Assembly: GCA_025526935.1 (NCBI GenBank)
Contig: JAHLKD010000030.1
Location: 1 to 64,000, forward strand
Direction: 5' to 3'
DNA from: Cladochytrium replicatum
Taxonomy: Eukaryota > Chytridiomycota > Chytridiomycetes > Cladochytriales > Cladochytriaceae
DNA: 64,000 nt
Part shown: in pieces, positions 59,147 through 64,000 of the stretch
Position numbering within the stretch: position 1 is the first letter of the stretch
Layout: the number at the start of each line of letters is the position of its first letter
Made by a program: the position numbers and the translations under genes
Notes under the pieces: generated by a model
Database searches by the model: none
What the model saw: the letters and a program-made list of their open reading frames with translations, nothing else
Told to the model about the DNA's origin: nothing

Positions 59147-61201
59147 TTACAACGCCTTGATATCGGTCGTCTTGATTCCGACGCCGTCGTACTTCACCAA
59201 CACCATCTCCATGTGTCCAACGCTGATCTTCTCTCCAGCATCGGACCCGTCCTGCAAACTCACACCACCAGATGGCAATCCGACCTCAACGGGATCGCTT
59301 CCAAAGTTCAACAGGTGCACCACACTCGCACCGTCCTCGGTCTTCGAAACCGTGATGTCGAGGGTGAGCGGCACCTCCGACACCGCGATTGTGCTGTCCT
59401 CGCACACCTTCTTGACCAATTTCTTCAATGCGTCGGCATCAAGGTCCGCAGAGACGTAGTACGCGCGTCCCGAGCCCGATGTGTGCGAAGTGACTGCCGC
59501 GGAGCCGGAGAGGTAGTCTTCGGCGTACGTCGCGAGCGGGGTTGCGCCCTCAAGGTGCACGAGTTCACCCCAGAGTGTAGTTTTGGTGACCGAGCCATCC
59601 CAGAGCGTGACAGCGCGGGTCGCGCCGGTGTCGAGCGGTGCCCATTCCTCGACCCACATGCCCAAAGTGCTCCTGAAGGGTGCAGGGTACCCGCCGAGGT
59701 AGATCTGCTCCGACTTGTTCACAACACCGCTGAACAACGACAGCACGAGCGTACCACCATTGTTAACGAACGCGTTGATATTTTCGATCGCCTTCTCGCC
59801 GACAGCGTACAATTGCGGCGCGACTATCATGCGGTACTTTTTGAACGACTCGCTGTCGTCGGGGTGGAGGAAGTCCACTGTGAGCCCGAGAGCGCGGAGT
59901 GCGTCGTAGTACTTGCGGGTCTGCACGAGCTGCTGGAGCGTCGTGTTGGGCTTGGAATCAAGCTCGAGACCCCACCAACTCTCAAAATCAAACAGGATCG
60001 CAACGTCCGCGTGGACCTTGGCGGTGCGCAGAGACTTGTACTTGATCAGATCGGCACCGAGCTCTGCGATCTCGCGGTACGTGCGGGTGTTCTCGCCGGC
60101 GTGCGGGACCATTCCACTGTGGAACTTCTCCGCACCGCCCTTAGACGCACGCCACTGGAAGAACATGACTCCCATGGCACCGTGCGCGACCGCCATGAAC
60201 GAAAGCAGGCGCATAAGTCCGGGCTTCTTCGCCGAGTTGATCTGGCGCCAGTTTACAGCGTTTGGTGCCTGCTCCATGAGCAAGAAACGCTGGCCGTGGC
60301 GGAGCGAGCGCATCATGTCCCAGTTCATCGCGGCCTCGACGTGCGAGTACGGGTCGAAAGGGTCAGGGTAACGGTCGTCAGAGACAAGGTCCTCGTGCTG
60401 GGCCCACTTGAACAAGTCCACCATCTTTGAGATACCGAGGAAGTTGGTGACGATGGGCAAGTCGCGGCCTACGGCTTTACTGTGCTCTCGCACGATTGCG
60501 CCTTCCATGTCGAGAAGGCTCAAAAGGTTGTCTGAAGAGAAACGGCGCCAGTCGAGCTGCTGGCCTGGATTGGGGTAGGTCGGCGCATCACGCGGGGGCT
60601 GGATCTCGTCAAATTTGCCGTACTGTTGACTCCAGAATGCAGTCATCCAGCTCTCGTTGACCTTTTCAATGGAACCATACTTCTTCTCGAGCCAGTTACG
60701 GTACTCGACGGCACAGCGGTCGCAGTAGCACTCGTAGATGTGGCATGCGTATTCGTTGTTGATGTGCCACATTTTAACCGCCGGGTGGGCAGCGTAGCGC
60801 TGAGCGACCTTTGTAATGATTTCGCGGGCGTGGATGCGGAAAGCAGAGTGGCTAGGGCAGTAGGTCTGACGAGAACCGATCTCGAGACGAACACCCTTGG
60901 AGGTGACGGGGCGGGAGTCGGGGTAGAGCTTTGAGAGCCATGGAGGGGGAGCCGCTACGGTCGTGGCGAGATCGACCATGATGTCGTTCTTGTGGAGGAG
61001 GTTGATAATGTCATCGAGCCATTCGAAGCGGTACACTCCGGGCTGCGGCTCGATCTGAGCCCACGAGAAGATACCGAGCGACACCATGTTGACACCGGCC
61101 TTCTTCATGAGACGCATGTCCTCGTCCCAGACGTCGCGAGACCATTGCTCAGGGTTGTAGTCAGCGCCGTACAGGAACGACTCGAATTCGACCTTGACCA
61201 T
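59147..61201 (-). CDS. GH42 beta-galactosidase
   Basis: Hydrolyses terminal beta-galactosides; no signal peptide, so probably intracellular. One exon, 684 residues, ATG at 61201, family-typical length. The barrel starts with YGADYNPEQW; the acid/base Glu150 lies in WHINNEY and the nucleophile Glu310 in LLMEQAPNAVNW. A structural zinc site is kept: Cys115 and Cys158, Cys160, Cys163. The later beta-galactosidase trimerisation and C-terminal domains are present. Unlike most neighbours it has no intron, and its codons are rich in G/C at the third position. GH42 is mainly bacterial, so acquisition from bacteria is a reasonable inference that needs a tree. Confidence 0.94.
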   Translation of the reverse strand: MVKVEFESFLYGADYNPEQWSRDVWDEDMRLMKKAGVNMVSLGIFSWAQIEPQPGVYRFEWLDDIINLLHKNDIMVDLATTVAAPPPWLSKLYPDSRPVTSKGVRLEIGSRQTYCPSHSAFRIHAREIITKVAQRYAAHPAVKMWHINNEYACHIYECYCDRCAVEYRNWLEKKYGSIEKVNESWMTAFWSQQYGKFDEIQPPRDAPTYPNPGQQLDWRRFSSDNLLSLLDMEGAIVREHSKAVGRDLPIVTNFLGISKMVDLFKWAQHEDLVSDDRYPDPFDPYSHVEAAMNWDMMRSLRHGQRFLLMEQAPNAVNWRQINSAKKPGLMRLLSFMAVAHGAMGVMFFQWRASKGGAEKFHSGMVPHAGENTRTYREIAELGADLIKYKSLRTAKVHADVAILFDFESWWGLELDSKPNTTLQQLVQTRKYYDALRALGLTVDFLHPDDSESFKKYRMIVAPQLYAVGEKAIENINAFVNNGGTLVLSLFSGVVNKSEQIYLGGYPAPFRSTLGMWVEEWAPLDTGATRAVTLWDGSVTKTTLWGELVHLEGATPLATYAEDYLSGSAAVTSHTSGSGRAYYVSADLDADALKKLVKKVCEDSTIAVSEVPLTLDITVSKTEDGASVVHLLNFGSDPVEVGLPSGGVSLQDGSDAGEKISVGHMEMVLVKYDGVGIKTTDIKAL

Positions 61202-61818
61202 TGTGAGATTTATGATGGTTTAGAGTTTGGGGTTAAACGTAGCGTAGGGCGATCAACAGTAAACGAGCCCGTTTTATGTGGGAAATTAATTTACCAAAAA
61301 AGACGATGACGCGTGACGGAGATATATTTCTCACGTGGGGTGGGGAAGCGAATATTAATTGAAACAATCGAAACAACAAAAAGAGGGTTAATTACTGCTA
61401 ATGGGGTTGGCTACTGGATGGGGGACACTGCGGGACTGCGAGCTGCAGTAAATGATCGGCTGTTGCTAACCAATGACTCGTCTCTCCTATCGCACAGCAC
61501 AGTCAAATTGATTTTGATGCCTGAGAGAGATATCCGTGTCACCTGCCAGTCCAAATTTTACACCTGCCGCATCCCCGAGATTCCTGAACTTCCATGCCCG
61601 CTCAAAGCTTGATTCCCATGCACTTCTACTGGTCCAGCTCGGAGATCTTTTCAATCTCCCCAATGTCCGTCAACATGAAACTTTCCCCTGTCCCGTGGCC
61701 TTTGTGCACGCTTGGCGAAATACCCGATAATGAAAAATAAAGTGATGAATTCATGCTCGGCCCTAATGACTCATGTGCGACACTATTTTGGAGCTGGCAT
61801 GACTCTATGACCAAATTA
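61202..61818. other. Intergenic spacer
   Basis: Contains the GH42 upstream region. No gene or motif supported. Confidence 0.5.
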
Positions 61819-62900
61819 TCCTTCTATTGCATCTTCATTGACAAGGACATCGCAGTCGGGCACGAGTTCGGAATACCTGCACTTGATGTCGAAGAACTTC
61901 TCCATGCCGATGTCCGCTCCGAAACCGGCCTCCGTGATCACGTAGCCTGGTTCTTGCGGGTTGGGGTCGTACGGGTCGGTGCCTGCAAGTCGGAGGGCAA
62001 CGACATCGGCGAGAATCGAAGAGTTACCGTCCGCAATGTTTGCAAACGGCCCGGCGTGCACAAAAACCGGTGTACCCTAAAGCAATGTAATGGGCTCCCC
62101 GTCCTTACTGCTAGCGACAACCATGTCCCCAAGCCGTCTCCGCATGTCGTGCACGTCCCTCGTCAGCGCAAGGTTGCGGTGCTTGAGACGGTCGATCACG
62201 GAAAGCTGGATCTTGGCCTTGTACTGTCCGTACGACTCGATCTGCCGAATTTGATCAGGCTGAGTTCATTCTTTATATTCCATTACCTCCGCAGGGTACA
62301 ACCGAAGCTCCTCCGCCAATCGCACAATCAGCTTCGGTTTCTGCGCCATCGCAATATCAATGTCGCTATCGCCCACAGTAAATGTCGACCCTGAAAAATC
62401 CACAAGATTGATCCATCGTACCTTGGCACTGGCCTCAACGGGGTGATCTTCAAATACTCCACAGGCCTGGCGTGGCCCCTCAAAAACCTAAACCCGCTCG
62501 TGACCACGTTCTCCATGAGCATCGCGACTCATGGGTCCAACACCGCCAGGAACCGGCGTGATGGCCCTCGCGACACCTTTAACTCCTTCGAAATCAACGT
62601 CTCCGACCCAACGCACGCCGGCCTTTTTGGTAGTCCGGGACGGCGTGGTGCCGACGTCGATCACCACGACGCCGGGTTTGAGCCATGAGGACTGGACAAA
62701 GTTGGGGTGTCCGGTCGCGGCGACGAGGATATCGGCGGTACCGATCTGTGGTGATTTGTGAGTAAGGAGTTTGAAAGAGTGGGAGGATTGCTCACGATTT
62801 CGGGGAGGTTGGCGGTTTTGGAGTGGCAAATTGTGACGGTTGCGTCGCCACGTCGGAGTAGAAGTGCTACTGGCATACCCTGAGATTCAGTTGCGATCAA
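61819..62900 (-). pseudogene. C1-tetrahydrofolate synthase fragment
   Basis: The intact enzyme (dehydrogenase/cyclohydrolase plus formate ligase) interconverts one-carbon folates. Here only parts remain. From 62900 the dehydrogenase end reads [20 protein letters not shown] and NLPEI. Past a clean GT-AG intron (about 62750-62800) come [30 protein letters not shown] and [11 protein letters not shown], and then the frame breaks. Linker-like sequence with stops follows ([20 protein letters not shown]). The last piece belongs deep in the ligase domain ([38 protein letters not shown]) and stops at 61819. Missing are the N-terminus, the nucleotide-binding part of the ligase (some 300 residues) and the C-terminus. 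Confidence 0.85.
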
Positions 62901-63150
62901 TTTTCTTTGAGGTAGAGAGTTGCGCGTGCGAGAGCGGTGTGCGGTTCTTCGTTTGGTGGACGTGTGTCGTTGTTCTCCGTTGTGATGAGAGAACGAATGG
63001 CGAGCAAGCGCGGAGCAAGCTCGAAGATGCTATAGTACCTGCTCGCTCTACCGTGAATACGTTAATGCTATCATGTATTTGAAAGCATCGCTATTTTTAA
63101 AACCAGCTCAAAGTGTTCAATCTCTACACGTGTGTTTTCTACGCTTCTTG

Positions 63151-64000
63151 ATGTCGCGCTGGTTCTCCGTCCTCGTTCTATGCCTGGCCCTGCTGGCCTC
63201 CACCGTCAACGCTGTATGGGACGAGAACGACCACCGCATCTTTGACCTTGTGTGTGAATACAATCTCACACTGGACGGTTTCTAACGGCTTTTCCAGACC
63301 GATGCACTCGTCTCCCTCAAAGGCAAAGATGTCAACTTCTACTCGATCCTGCAGTCTCCTCCCACCGCTTCCTCTTCAGAACTCAATAAAGCATACCGCA
63401 AGATCTCCCTCGCGGTGCACCCGGACAAGAATCCGGACCCAGAAGCCGTAAAACTGTACCAGATCCTGACCGGCATCATTAGCGTGCTCAAGGACCCGGA
63501 AACAAGAGAAAAATACGATTACCATCTGAAGAATGGGATCCCCCGCTGGAGGGGCACTGGGTAAGAATTATAGCACACAATATTACAAAAGTTCCTAATA
63601 TTTTTCTCGTTTGTAGTTATTACTACCAACGCTACAAGCCCGGCTTCGTCGTTATCTCAATCTTTATCCTTGCATGCATCTCCTTTGTTCAGTTCGCCTC
63701 AGCATGGGCGATCTACTACCGTGACCTCGCACGCGCCAAAGAGGACGCACAACTCCTGAACCAGGTCTCGAACAAAACCAAAAGGGCGTTGAAAAAGTCA
63801 AAGAAGGCCGGCACCGCCGGCTCGAAGACCTCGCTGGACGAAGGGTCTGCTGATGAAGTTCCTGAGATCGAGTTGCCCAGTCCCCCGAGTTACAAGGACG
63901 TCATTCTGATTCAGTTGCCTCTGTGGGTTGTGTCGACCATTATTGGTCTCGTGAGCGGGAAGAAGCAGGAGAAGGAAGGGGATATTGCTGTGAATGGAGA
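63151..64000 (+). CDS. ER membrane DnaJ protein (Erj5-like), 3' end beyond window
   Basis: A J-domain co-chaperone that would stimulate an ER-lumen Hsp70. Exons 63151-63249, 63298-63560 and 63617 onward. Residues 1-21 form a signal peptide (MSRWFSVLVLCLALLASTVNA). The J domain has FYSILQSPPTASSSELNKAY and the essential His-Pro-Asp in SLAVHPDKN near residue 73. A membrane segment follows (FVVISIFILACISFVQFASA), then a charged region with KSKKAG, then a second hydrophobic stretch near 63920. This order, with IFDLTDAL just after the signal, matches Erj5/DnaJC1-type proteins. The frame is open at the window edge, so the protein is incomplete here. Confidence 0.85.

Noticed and set aside
59114-60430. 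438-residue plus-strand frame
   Set aside because: Lies antisense to the well-supported GH42 gene; G/C-rich third positions there create long antisense frames.

Overview
The window is one end of a eukaryotic, almost certainly fungal, chromosome. It opens with a telomere read on the C-rich strand and runs inward through a short subtelomere into ordinary intron-rich gene space. The fungal call rests on an STS1/Cut8 nuclear-proteasome tether, an Mnn1/GT71-type glycosyltransferase, a HET-like domain, a Hos4-like ankyrin protein, a SulP sulfate-permease relic, OrsD-like zinc fingers and many short GT-AG introns (nearly all 48-75 bp). A basidiomycete or a chytrid-type early-diverging fungus would both fit; the sequence does not let me choose. 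TGA is used as a normal stop, so the standard code applies.

Layout. 1-150: telomere with a 10-bp repeat (TAACTAACCC; G-strand TTAGGGTTAG) instead of the usual 6-bp one. 140-2609: subtelomeric zinc-finger genes on the minus strand; the outermost is cut off by the telomere itself. 3038-3182: a 33-bp minisatellite. 3479-11672: homocysteine S-methyltransferase, a HET-like gene with a telomeric motif just upstream of its start, ESCRT-III Snf7, and a GT71 glycosyltransferase. 12482-18061: a bHLH factor, mitochondrial dihydrolipoamide dehydrogenase with a long Pro-rich linker, and F-actin capping protein alpha. 18604-24450: a complete nine-exon DDX60/Ski2-like helicase. 24830-26135: a decayed cytochrome P450. 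26594-33678: STS1/Cut8 and a 1,708-residue Hos4-like ankyrin/AT-hook protein.

34712-40538 is a decayed Ty1/copia element on the minus strand with 93/95-bp LTRs and a CTCAG target duplication. It is interrupted by a younger, non-autonomous LTR element (35445-37798) with apparently identical 476-bp LTRs and a GCATA duplication. About 3.5 kb without a recognisable gene follows.

44087-50392 carries an HSL-type alpha/beta hydrolase, a small secreted protein, an odd internally repetitive protein and prohibitin-2. 50728-53085 is a decayed patch: a broken sulfate permease, a minisatellite and unknown ORFs. 53965-64000 has an SDR, a serine carboxypeptidase, an unknown conserved-looking protein, an intronless bacterial-type GH42 beta-galactosidase, a truncated C1-tetrahydrofolate synthase pseudogene, and the start of an Erj5-like ER DnaJ protein that runs off the window.

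The genes are mostly independent housekeeping units rather than one pathway. The most unusual signals are at the chromosome end: the decamer telomere, the gene capped by it, and the telomere-like box at the HET-like gene. Multi-exon models were spliced by hand from GT/AG boundaries; where given, exon lengths were checked to sum to an open frame.
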